Source: Bombyx mori | Taxonomy: Eukaryota > Arthropoda > Insecta > Lepidoptera > Bombycidae | NCBI RefSeq assembly: GCF_030269925.1 | Contig: NC_085124.1 | Span: forward strand, 13,640,001-13,704,000 | DNA: 64,000 nucleotides | Direction of reading: 5' to 3' | In this document: in pieces, positions 21,896 through 32,589 of the stretch | How the letters are laid out: the number at the start of each line of letters is the position of its first letter | Numbering within the stretch: the first letter of the stretch is position 1 | Translations under genes and position numbers: made by a program | The notes under the pieces: generated by a model | Database searches by the model: none | The model's input: only the letters and a program-made list of their open reading frames with translations | What the model was told of the DNA's origin: nothing

Positions 21896-22192
21896 TCTTC
21901 TATATACCTTATATATAAAAATGAATTGCCGTTCGTTAGTCTCGCTAAAACTCGAGAACGGCTGAGCCAATTTGGCTAATTTTGGTCTTGAATTGTTTGT
22001 GGAAGTCCAGAGAAGGTTTAAAAGGTAGATAAATATGAAAATGCTCAGAACTAAATAAAAATAATTTTGTTTTTCCTTTGATGTGTCCCCCGTCGGACGG
22101 ATTCTTTTTGTTTGTTTTAAGTTTATTTTATACAAAAGTTTAGGTCTTTTATTTATCGGTTGAGGCACTACGAAGTCTGCCGGGTCAGCTAG
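21896..22192 (+). mobile_element. Non-autonomous Helitron, family H4, complete
   Basis: Starts TCTTCTATATACC after an A and ends GTCTGCCGGGTCAGCTAG before a T. The internal motifs CGCTAAAACTCGAGAACGGC and TGTCCCCCGTCGGACGG are shared with the nested copy at 48701-48995. 297 bp, without transposase. Confidence 0.85.
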
Positions 22193-22748
22193 TAATGAAA
22201 AAAAACTTTTTTTAAACATATTATTATCCGTAACACGCTTCGTCAGATTATAGAAACAATATCTTGTGTTAAGTCTTAAGACAATTCGTAACTAGAACGT
22301 ATTTTCCAATGATTTCCACGATGATGGAACAACATTGTGCGGTAAAATCCGTTATTACTGGTGATACCATCATTCCGCTTGTCACAGCGGACAAATAATC
22401 AAGAATTTTGCTATGAGAAGTTTATTGTACTATTAACAAGTATGCAATTGATATAAATCTCGTATGTTATATATTATGTTGCTAAGTATAGTTTTACTTA
22501 TAGATGTTCTTTCGTCACTAACATGTTATTCTGAAATTCCTAAACAAATATACAAATAAAATTATTTACTTAACAACACTGACAAATTTAAATAGCACCC
22601 GCTTTAAAAAACGCCCACGAATGTTGCTTTTATGGGTATAACATGAAAGCACTCAGAGACCGATGCTAATTATGTAAAATATGGAAGTTTTTACTTAAAG
22701 TATTCTTGGAATAACTTAGTGGTTCAGGGTCAGCCGCCCCGCCTACCA
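22193..22748. other. No recognised feature
   Basis: AT-rich, with no family signature seen. Confidence 0.35.
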
Positions 22749-23575
22749 ATCATCATCATCATCTTAGGCCTTACAGCCCAGGGTGGGCCTTAGCCTGGTC
22801 CAATATGTCTCTCCAGACTGCTCTGTTCAGGGCTTTCTCCTTCCAGTTCTTGACGCCGATATTTTTGAGGTCGCGCTCCACGCCATCCAACCATCGAAGT
22901 TTGGGTCTGCCACGACTTCTGCGGCCCTCTGGTTTGCCATAGAGCAATTGTCTTGGCATTCTGGTACTCTCCATTCGAACCACATGTCCTGCCCATCGTA
23001 GGCGTCCAATCTTTATAGTTGTTATGATGTTAGGATCTTTGTAAACATCATACAACTCGTGGTTATAGCGCGTCCTCCATATCTCGTTTTCCCGCACAGC
23101 ACCGAATATCCGTCTTAGAATCTTACGCTCGAACACAAGTAGACAGACGGTTCTCATCTTTTTTGCTGAGTACCCATGTCTCTGAGCCATAAATAAGAAT
23201 GGGTCTCAGTAGGGTCTTGTATAAAAGAATTTTCATATTTCGTGACAGAATTTTGGAACAGAAATATTTAAGCAGGCCGAAGTAGCATTTATTCGCCGAC
23301 AGTATTCTCTTAACTATTTCTGCTGTTATATTATTATTATTCGTTATCAGAGAACCAAGATATACAAATTCATTCACAGATCCAAAAGTATGCTGGCCAA
23401 TATTTTTATGCGCTGTGTCCTCACGTAAGTCCCTCGACACCCTCAGGAATTTAGTTTTGTCTGCGTTTACTTGGAGACCGGCTTCGAGAGACGAGGCCTC
23501 GAGAGCAAGGTACGCACTTTCTACTGCGAGAGCTGATCTGCCAATGACGCCTACCAATACCCCAGACATTATTGT
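22749..23575 (-). pseudogene. RTE-type LINE 3' end, 5'-truncated and frameshifted
   Basis: Two overlapping minus frames. The first (23569-23123) reads NADKTKFLRVSR, VNEFVYLGSLIT and LLRPILIYGSETWVLSKKDE. The second (23190-22771) continues with LLVFERKILRRIFG, GRLRWAGHVVRM and GRRSRGRPKLRWLDGV. These are the post-catalytic RT region and C-terminal tail of RTE-clade LINE proteins. A single frameshift near 23150 joins them. The endonuclease and the catalytic YxDD region are missing. The 3' end is an (ATG)n run (22753-22764), usual for RTE elements. Confidence 0.85.
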
Positions 23576-23581
23576 TTATAA

Positions 23582-23840
23582 TCACCGGTCACCGTTCTCG
23601 TCGAACCCGTCGCTTGCGACGAAGGGCTCGACGATCGAATTAACCCATAGACACAGCCTGAGTTTCGCGCCGGATCTTCTCAGTGGGTCGCGTTTTCGAT
23701 CCGGTGGTAAATTCTACGAAGCACTGCTTTTGCTAGGGCCAGTGTTAGCAACACTCCGGTTTGAGCCCCGTGAGCTCACCTACACGTCAAGGAGAAGCTG
23801 ATATAGCCTCTCAAGGCTATCAGCATAGGTAGGAAAAAAA
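23582..23840 (+). mobile_element. Family C copy, sense orientation
   Basis: CACCGGTCACCGTTCTCGTCG to CTATCAGCATAGGTAGGAAAAAAAA. It starts almost at the truncation point of the adjacent RTE LINE. The 5' coding-like part of the element is missing. The ORF at 23415-23801 is a fusion of repeat shadows. Confidence 0.85.
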
Positions 23841-24224
23841 ATGTTTATATACAATGTGTAGATGATGGTATCACCATGTAACGTATTACGTACAGGGTGT
23901 AATATTTTAATTCCAGTCGCATATAAGCCGCGTGTCCAATAGCCGCAGGAACCTCACAGGAGGTTCGACCCTTAGCCCAGAAAAAAAGGTACAGAATTAT
24001 TTGACCAATTTTATGATTTAACATAATTCATTAGTGAACAAAAAAACAATGTGACCTTTCGAACAAACACTCTCAAAGAGTCGTTATAATAAATGTGAAA
24101 TCAAAAGACGTTTTGCTGGAGATTTTGTCACGTCAATTACGCGGTTACATTAATGGAAATCAAATTATGGACCGACGTATTGCGCAAAAAAGAACATGTT
24201 CAAATGTCAAGTATTTGACACATT

Positions 24225-24665
24225 AGTTTTTTTTAAGGGATTTTATGACCTGGTAACTAAGACCTTTAAGTCATGTGTTATTCATATTCTTTTTTTTATG
24301 AAAAATTATAATAAGAGTGAAATGAAATAAATAATAATAAAATGAAATTAAATGAAGATGATTAATTTGAGACATTAATCAACGGGGATGGAATTAAATG
24401 AAATGAGATGGGATGAAATATAATCTCAGTAAAATGGTGGTCATTTACCGAGATTTCTTCTTTAGACTTTTTGGAAGGTCCCGACAAGTTACGTCCAGTG
24501 GCTTTGTTTCATTTTCCCACATTTGTGCACTTTCACAGATATTAAACAGTTCATAAACCACCGTTATTACACATTTAAACCTGAAGAAACACTAAATAGA
24601 CCAAATAAAACAAATCATCACACAACTTCACTCCTCGCATTCCCGATAAAAAGTCTGACACATTA
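24225..24665. repeat. Unclassified repeat with GAAATGAAAT-rich core
   Basis: Starts TTAAGGGATTTTATGACCTG, a block found again at 54934-54985. It contains a purine-rich low-complexity core (24310-24420) and ends with ACAACTTCACTCCTCGCATTC. A related end, ACAACTTCGCTCCTTGCGTTC, occurs at 62720. Its class is unknown. Confidence 0.5.
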
Positions 24666-24721
24666 GTGTTGAGCTTTATTAAGTAGAGCTGTCGGTAATT
24701 TCAAATTGTAATTAAGTAGTA

Positions 24722-24951
24722 TTCCCACCCGGTGGGTACCGCCATATTGCCTATTTCTATCGTGAAGCAAATATGCGTACCGTTCCGAAGCATGGGACAG
24801 CAGTTATGGAATACATTTGAAACATCTCAAGAGAAAAAGTCTTAAGATGGGCGATATCATTCACATTGCGATATCTATGGGCTCCTGTAGCAATTTAACA
24901 TCAAGCGGGCGGTGAGCTCGTTCATTAATCTATGTAATTTAAAAAAAAAAC
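24722..24951 (+). mobile_element. Family A copy, old
   Basis: CGGTGGGTACCGCCATATTG, GCCTATTTCTATCGTGAAGC, then TCTATGGGCTCCTGTAGCAA and GGTGAGCTCGTTCATTAATC before a poly-A run. Highly diverged. Confidence 0.7.
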
Positions 24952-25155
24952 GCTTAAAGTTATGTAATCAAATATTTTGCGTATAAAATAAAAATAAGTT
25001 AAATGTGTTCGTTCATTGAACCCTAACCGCCCTTGCCAATAGTTTTCTATTGTTGCGGCCATAAAATACACGAAAAATACTTTTGACTGACTTATCGCCG
25101 ATTTAGTTTAGTAACATTTTAAAGCACCAGTAACTATGATGTTTCTGGAACGTTA

Positions 25156-25322
25156 TTTTTTTTTATTGCTTAGATGGGTAGGCGATCTCACAGCCCACCT
25201 GGTGTTAAGTGGTTACTGGAGCCCATAAAAATCTACAACGTAAATGCGCCACCCACCTTCAGATATAAGTTCTAAGGTCTCAGTATAGTTACAACGGCTG
25301 CCCCACCCTTCAAGCCGAAACG
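25156..25322 (-). mobile_element. Family A copy, 5'-truncated
   Basis: TTTTTTTTATTGCTTAGATGG to CCCTTCAAGCCGAAACGG, where the match stops abruptly before the CATTACTGC block. Confidence 0.85.
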
Positions 25323-25578
25323 GTCGCTTGCAATAGGCAGTGGTTTGGTCCTCTCTGGCAATTACTTAATTCGGCACTCTTTACTAGCGGGACCGAATGT
25401 ACCTCTGTTTTCGAAAGCAAACAAATACTTAATAAGAAATAGTACATAGTTATAGTAAGTTTTTTTAAATTTAATCAATTAGAAGCTTCTAGCGTCTAAT
25501 AAATCAGGAAGCCCATACAAAAACCAATCATCATAGAAATAATTCAAAAAAATTAGGCGCAATATGTTTTTGACTTAA

Positions 25579-25795
25579 TTTTTTCATTGCCCTTGTACAA
25601 GGGTGGTGCCTGATGGTGAGTGGTTACCGTCGCCCATGGACTTCAGCAATGCCAAGGGCAGAGCCAAGCCGCTGCCTACCGTTGAGTACTCTCCACAAGT
25701 CTCGTTTGAAGAAGGATATGTCATAGCGCTCGGGAAACACCGTGGAAGGGAGCTCATTCCAAAGCCGGATGGTAGGTGGCAAAAGAAAACTAGTT
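25579..25795 (-). mobile_element. Family B copy followed by a pentanucleotide array
   Basis: CATTGCCCTTGTACAAGGG, CCTGATGGTGAGTGG, GCAATGCCAAGGGCAGAGC, GTCATAGCGCTCGGGAAAC and AAAGCCGGATGGTAGGTGGC. The tail-side sequence is at the left. The element's 5' edge runs straight into (ACTAA)n. Confidence 0.85.
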
Positions 25796-25890
25796 ACTAA
25801 ACTAAACTAGACTAGACTAGACTAAACTAAACTAAACTAAACTAAACTAAACTAAACTAAACTAAACTAAACTAAACTAAACTAAACTAC
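25796..25890. repeat. (ACTAA)n microsatellite, about 95 bp
   Basis: ACTAAACTAAACTAGACTAG and so on. An almost pure pentanucleotide repeat with a short ACTAG variant block. It is bounded on both sides by the sequence CTAGT. Confidence 0.95.
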
Positions 25891-26298
25891 TAGTTCATTA
25901 ATTTAACTTATTATTGATGAACTAGTAAATATAATTATTAAAGTAAATACCTTTCGCTATTAGGCTTTGCTGTAAATACTTCCACAGAATTAAACATGTA
26001 ACATTACACTATCTATATTTCATCGTTACTGTGCAACTTGCGAGTACTTTTGTGCAGAAATTACGCAAGTGTCTAGATATGGAAGCTTCGGTGGACCGAA
26101 ACGTACGAGGATCAGATAACTCAGGTGCCCAGTGGGTTGTGACCATTCGTGTATGCGTGTAGCTTTATGTATTATTATGTATTAAACTTAAGTCGGTTTT
26201 TTGTGTGTTAAATACCGTTTTGTTGCTAATTGATTCTGTAATGTATTAGTAATAGTTTGCAAGTAAATCGAATCAAAATTTTTTGAAGTGTCACTATT

Positions 26299-26530
26299 GT
26301 TTAGTTGGGTAGCCTATGGTCCAGCTAGAGTTAAGTAGATACCGGAGCCCATAGATGTCTATAACGTAAAAGCCGCCACTCATCTGGAGACATGAGTTTT
26401 AAGTTTCAGTTAACTATACAGTAAAACGTTTATCCCATCGTTAAAACCGAAACGCATTACTGCCTCACAGCAGAAATACGAAGGGTGTTAGTGCACCCGT
26501 GCAAGCTCACAAGATGTTCTACCACCAGAA
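26299..26530 (-). mobile_element. Family A copy, old
   Basis: TTTAGTTGGGTAGCCTATGG, GGAGCCCATAGATGTC, AACCGAAACGCATTACTGCC, CAGCAGAAATACG and TACCACCAGAATG. Confidence 0.75.
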
Positions 26531-27430
26531 TGTAATATAATAATTTTATTTAAAATTATAAATTGATACTTTACGCATATTATACTTATTATTCATTCTT
26601 AATAATCTAACGGCAAATATTTACTTTTAAATTAATAATCTTTAATGTTGTATTTAGTCAGTTTTCCGGTAGAGGCACACACATTTGCTTCTCACTGTAT
26701 TCTATCATTGGCTTTTTATATTTAGTACGAGTTTATTGACATTCAGAAATGATCACGCATCTTTTAATTTTACATAATTTTACCATTTCTCTCTTTTAGT
26801 TATTATATTAATAAATTTCAATTCATCTGGTCTGATTTCCAAGGATTAGACAAAACGGGTAATAAATATTGGATTATTCATCAATAATGAAATGTACAAT
26901 GTATTTTATTATTTTATTACAATTATTATTATTATTTAGTACAATTTATATTATACGTTAATGCCACATGTAATTTTTATTAGTTTATAATTTTTTTTAT
27001 TTTAGTCGTTTATATTTATGTAATTTTTATTCGGCGTAGCTTACTATATAGTGAACATAGTTATAATATAGTAATTGTTTAAATACATGAATATTAAGAA
27101 TCAAGCTATCTACAATGCGTCTTAAGATTCCAGCCCTAACATAGCTGCTATTGGATTTATCGTAGACGACTTTTTAACTTTTATTCGGTTACGTATTGTT
27201 TTTAAAATTTCGCGGTTTTGTATTTTATTTTTCGTTTTGCAAGTTATCGCCGTTTTCATAGCCCCACATTAACAGTGTGACGCAGGTGTTTCCGTTATAA
27301 GTGCTCGTCCTTGATATTTGCAGCCCTCAGACCTATTGCCCAGCAGGTGGTGTGCGACGGTTGATGGCGGTCCCATAAATATGTTCACGCTCAGTTTTTT
27401 TAGGGTACGCAGGAACATTCGTATTATTCT
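26531..27430. other. Very AT-rich stretch, nothing recognised
   Basis: Runs of ATTATT and TTTTATT without an ORF. GC-richer near 27240-27400, but not assigned. Confidence 0.4.
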
Positions 27431-27435
27431 TAAAA

Positions 27436-27630
27436 GTTCGCTGAGGTTCTCGTCGGATCTTATCAGTGGGTCGCGATTCCGATCCGGTGGTAGATTTTGC
27501 GATGGACTGCTCTTGCTAGGTTTAGTGTTAGCAAATTAGTAAATTCTCTCAGGATGATCATGTGAGCTCACGTAACCTCCGGGTGTAGCTGGAATAGTCC
27601 CACCAGCGAATGAGTAGAGAAAAAAACAAA
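27436..27630 (+). mobile_element. Family C/D-related copy
   Basis: CGGATCTTATCAGTGGGTCGC, then ATCCGGTGGTAGATTTTGCG, GTGTTAGCAAATTAG and CACCAGCGAATGAGTAG, ending in an A-rich run. Matches the 12737-12862 subfamily. AAATTAGTAAATTCTC shows a local duplication. Confidence 0.75.
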
Positions 27631-27996
27631 TGTTCTTAAAAACATTGTTTTTGTTTCTAGCCAATTGTAAAATGATATCAAGGATAAAATTCAAATTCAA
27701 ATTCAAAAATTCAAAATCATTTATTTCAACTTAGATGTCAGTATGACACACTTGTTGAATGTCAAAATACAAATAACAATGTTAACTCTACCACCGGTTC
27801 CAAAAAAAGCCACAGTCCTGAGAAGAACCGGCGAAACAAATTCAGCGGGCTTTTTTTTTTGTTTTTTCTCAAATATTTTCTTCTTTTTTTTTTTAAATAA
27901 ATAGAAATATTCACAATAAAAGAAAAAACAAGTCAAAAAATACAATTAAAAAAATAATAATAATAATGAAAAATGAAAAGGCCAGGAGCGAGCGCC

Positions 27997-30843
27997 TCAT
28001 TCCCACGTAGTGCCATCTAGTAAATAATCCTTAACTTTATAATATGCCTTGTTGCACAAACGTTCCTTAACAGTTTTCTTAAATCTATGAACAGGTAGTA
28101 GTTGAACGTTTAGTGGGATCTTGTTGAAAAGCTGTACACCCAGCCCCCTAAAAGAGTTGCTTATTTTCTTAATTCGAGCCGCCGGCAACGCAAGCCTATG
28201 TTTGTTCCTAGTGTTCACATTGTGCAAATCGCAGACTCTGGGGAATTCTTCAATGTTTTTACGCACGTACAATAAATTTTCAAAAATGTATTGGGACGCT
28301 AAAGTTAGAATTTTGATTTCCTTAAACTTGTCCCTCAAGGATTCCCTCGGGTGCATATTATAAATAGCACGAATAGCCCTCTTCTGCAGGATGAAAATCG
28401 TTTCGACATCGGCAGCATTGCCCCATAGCAAAATGCCATAGGACATAACACTATGAAAATAACTAAAATAAACCAGGCGTGCCGTATCTTCATTAATATA
28501 CGTTCGTATTTTTTTTACCGCAAACGCTGCAGAACTAAGCCTACTCGCTAACTTGCATATGTGAGGACCCCACTGCAGCTTGGAATCAACTGTTATACCA
28601 AGAAAAACTGTCGAATCCACAAGCTCCAGTGTTTCTCCACTTACAGTAATATTAGTGTCAACTTGTCTAACATTAGGTGTGGTAAATTTTATACATTTTG
28701 TTTTTTTGTTATTTAATAACAGATTATTAACACTAAACCAATGTACCACGCGCGAGATAGCATCATTCACATCGTCATAATCTTCCAAATGTCGTTTAAT
28801 TTTAAACAATAATGATGTATCATCAGCGAATAATACGACCTCGTGACGGGTTTCAATAAACTTAGGTAAATCATTGATATATACAAGAAATAGGAAGGGA
28901 CCCAATATGGAACCCTGAGGAACACCCATATTAAGTAAGACACCGGAAGATCTCGTTCCTTTAACGTCTACCTTTTGGATTCTTCCGGATAAATAAGATT
29001 TAATAAGTTCTAATGAAACGCCCCTAATACCATAATGGTGTAATTTCCTCAACAATGTATTATGCTCAACACAATCAAAAGCTTTAGATAAGTCGCAGAA
29101 AACCCCAAGGGCATTATGCGACTCTTCCCAAGCCTGAAAAATATTTTTAATGAGATCTACACCTGCATCAATAGTTGACCGACCTCTAGTGAATCCATAT
29201 TGTTTGTTATGAAGCAGGTTATTAGAATTGAAGTGGTTCAAAAGTTGTTCCAGAATAATTTTTTCAAAAATTTTACTCAATGTAGGTAGTACTGAAATGG
29301 GCCTAAAGTTAGAGGGGTCAAAAGTACTACCAGATTTAAATAAAGGTATTATTTTACTATATTTCATTAGATCAGGAAACACACCACCATCAATACAGTC
29401 ATTAAATATTGTAGCAAGGTAAGGTGCAATTATATCAATAATGGATTTTATAACATTAATTGAAATTCCCCATAAATCACCAGTTTTCTTAATATTAATG
29501 AGCTTGAAATTATCAATTATGTCCTTTATATCAATATTTGTGAACTTAAAGTTAACACTGCATTTATCAACATGATTTTGCAGTAATGATTCGGCGACGG
29601 TAGGAGATGAAATTAAAGATTTTGTTGTAGAAGCTGGGATATCAGCAAAGTAGTGCTCAAAGGCACTGGCCACTTCTTGATGAGAAGTTATTATTCGATT
29701 ATTGATTTTTAAAGTTAATTCAGCATTGCTGTTTCTGACATTCCCAGTCTCCCTATTAATGATATTCCAAGTCATTTTAATTTTGTCAGGTGCATTTTTT
29801 ATAAGATTGCCTAAGTGCAATGACTTGGCCAATGTACAGACTTTTTTAAACAGCTTGGAATATTTAGAGACATACTCATGAAATGACTTATTATGATTAT
29901 ATGATTTTTCATGATAGAGATCGTATAATCTCTGCCTACTTTTGTGAATTCCAACAGTCGCCCATTCATTGAATGATCTTTTATTAGGTAAGATCAGAGT
30001 TTTAGAAGTAAAGATGGCACTAAATTCAGAATTAATAACATTAAATAAATCCATGTAATGAACATTAGGATCTTTACTATAACAAACATTCGGAATTTTT
30101 GCCAAAACTTTACCTCTAAGCTTCTCCAAACGTCTAATATTAATAGGAACAAACGGTAGCTTTCTTGTACTATTAACATCTGAAACAGATTTAATTTTAA
30201 AAGATAAGAATTGTCCACTGTGGTCTGAACTTAAATGATTAATAATGCATTTATTTAAAGGTTTTACATTTGTGAAAATATTATCTATACAGGTTGCCGA
30301 TGTGCTAGTTATTCTTGTGGGCTCTGAAAATAGATTGCTAAGGTTATATGATTTTAACAATGTTCTGAGTCTAATAGTGGCATTTGTATTTTCTAATAAA
30401 TTTATATTAAAATCACCACAAATAAAAACATGTTTATTAGAAACAGAAAGCTTTAATAAAACACGTTCCATTATATTTTCAAAAAAATCATATAACGAAT
30501 TCGGGGGCCTGTACACACTTACAACGATGAAGCGCTCAAGCTCTACACATGCCATTTCAATAATCCGTTCCACAGAGAGGCTCACAATGTCTCTACGTTC
30601 CTTACATTTATAATCTTTATTAACAATGATCAGTGAGCCACCTCGTATAGCATTCTCTCTGCAGAAGGAACTTACAACCCGGTGATTTTTAAAATTACAA
30701 TTTAATTCATATTTTTTAAGCCAATGTTCAGTAACACATAGAACATTGACTTTATTATAATCTAGGAACAAATCAATTTCAAGTTCTTTACCCATCAAAC
30801 CTTGTAAGTTCTGATGCACCAGGTTGATCACAGTTGTTTTCAA
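27997..30843 (-). CDS. LINE ORF2: endonuclease/reverse transcriptase, 948 aa
   Basis: Uninterrupted. The N-terminal apurinic-like endonuclease covers residues 1 to about 215, with QN (11-12), TEHW (38-41, catalytic Glu), SVYRPP (109-114), CGDFNINLL (142-150), IDNIF (186-190) and SSDHS (205-209). Reverse transcriptase motifs follow: KIIPLFKSG, NFRPISVLP, KQYGFTRGRST, FCDLSKAFDCVEH, GVPQGSILGP and the catalytic FADDT (about 671-675). A C-terminal thumb-like region (about 740-948) ends KVKDYLLDGTTWE. The length is normal for CR1/L2 ORF2. It nicks target DNA and copies the element RNA by target-primed reverse transcription. All visible catalytic residues are present, so the protein may be functional, although the element lacks its 5' end and promoter. 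Confidence 0.92.
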   Translation of the reverse strand: MKTTVINLVHQNLQGLMGKELEIDLFLDYNKVNVLCVTEHWLKKYELNCNFKNHRVVSSFCRENAIRGGSLIIVNKDYKCKERRDIVSLSVERIIEMACVELERFIVVSVYRPPNSLYDFFENIMERVLLKLSVSNKHVFICGDFNINLLENTNATIRLRTLLKSYNLSNLFSEPTRITSTSATCIDNIFTNVKPLNKCIINHLSSDHSGQFLSFKIKSVSDVNSTRKLPFVPINIRRLEKLRGKVLAKIPNVCYSKDPNVHYMDLFNVINSEFSAIFTSKTLILPNKRSFNEWATVGIHKSRQRLYDLYHEKSYNHNKSFHEYVSKYSKLFKKVCTLAKSLHLGNLIKNAPDKIKMTWNIINRETGNVRNSNAELTLKINNRIITSHQEVASAFEHYFADIPASTTKSLISSPTVAESLLQNHVDKCSVNFKFTNIDIKDIIDNFKLINIKKTGDLWGISINVIKSIIDIIAPYLATIFNDCIDGGVFPDLMKYSKIIPLFKSGSTFDPSNFRPISVLPTLSKIFEKIILEQLLNHFNSNNLLHNKQYGFTRGRSTIDAGVDLIKNIFQAWEESHNALGVFCDLSKAFDCVEHNTLLRKLHHYGIRGVSLELIKSYLSGRIQKVDVKGTRSSGVLLNMGVPQGSILGPFLFLVYINDLPKFIETRHEVVLFADDTSLLFKIKRHLEDYDDVNDAISRVVHWFSVNNLLLNNKKTKCIKFTTPNVRQVDTNITVSGETLELVDSTVFLGITVDSKLQWGPHICKLASRLSSAAFAVKKIRTYINEDTARLVYFSYFHSVMSYGILLWGNAADVETIFILQKRAIRAIYNMHPRESLRDKFKEIKILTLASQYIFENLLYVRKNIEEFPRVCDLHNVNTRNKHRLALPAARIKKISNSFRGLGVQLFNKIPLNVQLLPVHRFKKTVKERLCNKAYYKVKDYLLDGTTWE

Positions 30844-30920
30844 AGAAATATTATTTGTTGATGGGCTGTGTCCAAATAAATAATATTTACTGCAAGAGGT
30901 AAACTCTGTTGTCTTAGTAA

Positions 30921-31811
30921 TTAATTTAAATTACTTGGAACGGATTCCAAATTAATAGATGTCATATTTTTTTTCTGCTCAAAAGAAGCAGTAGGTTGAT
31001 TAGCCAAATTCATGGCTAGATAAATGTGTAAAAAATAATGTAGCGAGTTTGCTACTTGTCTAAAATTGTAGCTACCTAAATAGAATTTGTTAGGTTTTGT
31101 CATAATAATATATTTATTTTTTATCATGCAATTAATGTCAATAGTATAAAATATATTTTCTGATTTGCATGGTGTCATGACATAATAATGATTAACATTA
31201 GAAATTGTCTGCATGAAATCATTAATGCAATGTCTGATTTTATTTTCTGCTGGGATACTCTGAATAAATGGAAATGCAAACATGATGATCTTTTTCACCT
31301 GTAGTGTTAATAATTGATTTATTTGATATTTTATATCTCTTATATCTGCATTTCCCCTTCTCCCAATCATTATGATTATTGTTGTGTTAGGGCAATGAGT
31401 CACATTTAAAATTTTATTGAGTATGTGGGTACATGAAGCCCCAGGCATACAATAATTTATGACAGATTGTCCCAAACACAGATCATTCAGCGCTACACCC
31501 ATATTTTTCCCTAGTTCATCACTGAATATTTTAATAATGTTTTTAGTAAGCGCAGGTTTCATTATATTGTTTACAATGGGCTTAGAGGTAGAACTAGAAA
31601 ATTGATTTTGACTATTGGAACAGTCTGGTACTGGAGAACCTGATATAGAGCAGTGACATTTACAATTAGCATATTGTAATGTCAGAGATTCAAATCGCTC
31701 TTTATTATTATTACACAAATCTAGCAGGTTATCCATCACCGATATATGTTCACATATGTCTTTTTGAGCATATTCATAATTTTTAGTTACATTGTCCAAA
31801 TCAGTTTTCAA
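30921..31811 (-). CDS. LINE ORF1, 5'-truncated, SGNH/esterase-like region
   Basis: 297 codons open from the first Met. The frame stays open upstream to the truncation at about 31857. Residues 1-80 are a coiled-coil-like helix (DLDNVTKNYEYAQKDICEH) with a Cys/His cluster (CKCHC). About residues 90-240 resemble the SGNH/GDSL-like domain of CR1-type ORF1 proteins (PGASCTHILNKIL, TTIIIMIGRRGNADI), although a catalytic GDS block is not seen, so it may be RNA-binding only. In the family, ORF1 is a nucleic-acid-binding partner of ORF2. The SGNH reading is tentative. Confidence 0.7.
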   Translation of the reverse strand: MKTDLDNVTKNYEYAQKDICEHISVMDNLLDLCNNNKERFESLTLQYANCKCHCSISGSPVPDCSNSQNQFSSSTSKPIVNNIMKPALTKNIIKIFSDELGKNMGVALNDLCLGQSVINYCMPGASCTHILNKILNVTHCPNTTIIIMIGRRGNADIRDIKYQINQLLTLQVKKIIMFAFPFIQSIPAENKIRHCINDFMQTISNVNHYYVMTPCKSENIFYTIDINCMIKNKYIIMTKPNKFYLGSYNFRQVANSLHYFLHIYLAMNLANQPTASFEQKKNMTSINLESVPSNLN

Positions 31812-31857
31812 CGAATTTATTTGTGAAGTTAACTTTTCTATTTCTAACTCATGATAA

Positions 31858-32108
31858 TTACGTCTTATAGAGTAGAAGTGATTCGCAAAGGTCCGTGGGC
31901 GTTAATGAGCAACATTTCGAAAGAATGATTACGATCTCGAATTTTATGGTGCACAAAGATTTATAGAGGTGGTTATGTGTTAGAATAGTCCATTTTCTAC
32001 TTGGATGTTGACCAAATGTGAGGCCGTCAAAAGTGCAAAAGCTGCCTAAACTTACCATAGTCAGTATGAGGTTTGAATTTACTTTTACACCACTTCGTAG
32101 GCAAAAAC
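31858..32108. other. Unassigned DNA beyond the LINE 5' truncation
   Basis: No repeat signature except the left target-site copy AATACGCGCC at 32109. TGAGGCCGTCA (near 32018) recurs in inverted form at about 32540 (TGACGGCCTCA). Confidence 0.4.
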
Positions 32109-32118
32109 AATACGCGCC

Positions 32119-32405
32119 CCCGGTAACCGTACTCGTCGAACTCGACAAAGAGGTCGACGTGCAACCTAACCGATGCATCAGCCCGCTGAGTTTCTCGCCG
32201 GATCTTCTCAGTGGGTCGCGATTCCGATCCGGTAGTAGATTCATTCGCGAAGCAATTGCTCTTGAGTTGTTAGGTCTCCTTCGGAGGCGCTCGGGCAGTT
32301 GTTAGCAAATCCCACCCCTCCTGGCTGAGCCTTTGCTCGCCCACCTGTCCTGGTGAAGCTGGAAAGGCCTCCGGGCCACCAGTAATCTTTCAATCATAAA
32401 AAAAA
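32119..32405 (+). mobile_element. Family D copy with 10-bp target-site duplication
   Basis: CCGGTAACCGTACTCGTCG to GGGCCACCAGTAATC and a poly-A run. It is flanked by the exact direct repeat AATACGCGCC (32109-32118 and 32406-32415). This is sound evidence for target-primed retroposition and fixes orientation and boundaries. The neighbouring ORFs are shadows. Confidence 0.9.
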
Positions 32406-32589
32406 AATACGCGCCAAAATAATGTTCACAAAGCCATCTGTTATCTATGGGTGAAACTAGGGAGTTCTTTTCAATAAATTGCAATATACATATAGGTAAG
32501 CATGAATACGAAAAATTTTGGGGTTTGATCACTTTTGCGCTGACGGCCTCATATCTCTGGAGCATTCAAGCGGTGTATATGGGATGCAA

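Larger units (their letters stand above)
27690..31857 (-). mobile_element. CR1/L2-like LINE, nearly complete but 5'-truncated in ORF1
   Basis: The two minus-strand ORFs are separated by 77 bp and followed by an untranslated 3' region that ends in (TTGAAT)n repeats (27690-27712 on the plus strand as TTCAAATTCAAATTC). A terminal microsatellite instead of poly-A is typical of CR1/L2-type LINEs. The 5' edge (about 31857) cuts into ORF1, which lacks a proper N-terminus. Absence of stops in ORF2 suggests recent insertion. No clear target duplication was found. Confidence 0.85.

Noticed and set aside
23415..23801. 128-codon plus-strand ORF
   Set aside because: It spans the antisense of an RTE LINE and a family C copy. 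The frame is a chance fusion of two repeats.
25796..25890. CRISPR-like regular repeat
   Set aside because: The unit is a plain pentanucleotide without spacers, and the genome is eukaryotic.
32016..32553. Inverted repeat TGAGGCCGTCA / TGACGGCCTCA around a SINE
   Set aside because: Only about 13 bp pair and the flanks do not match, too weak to call a transposon end.
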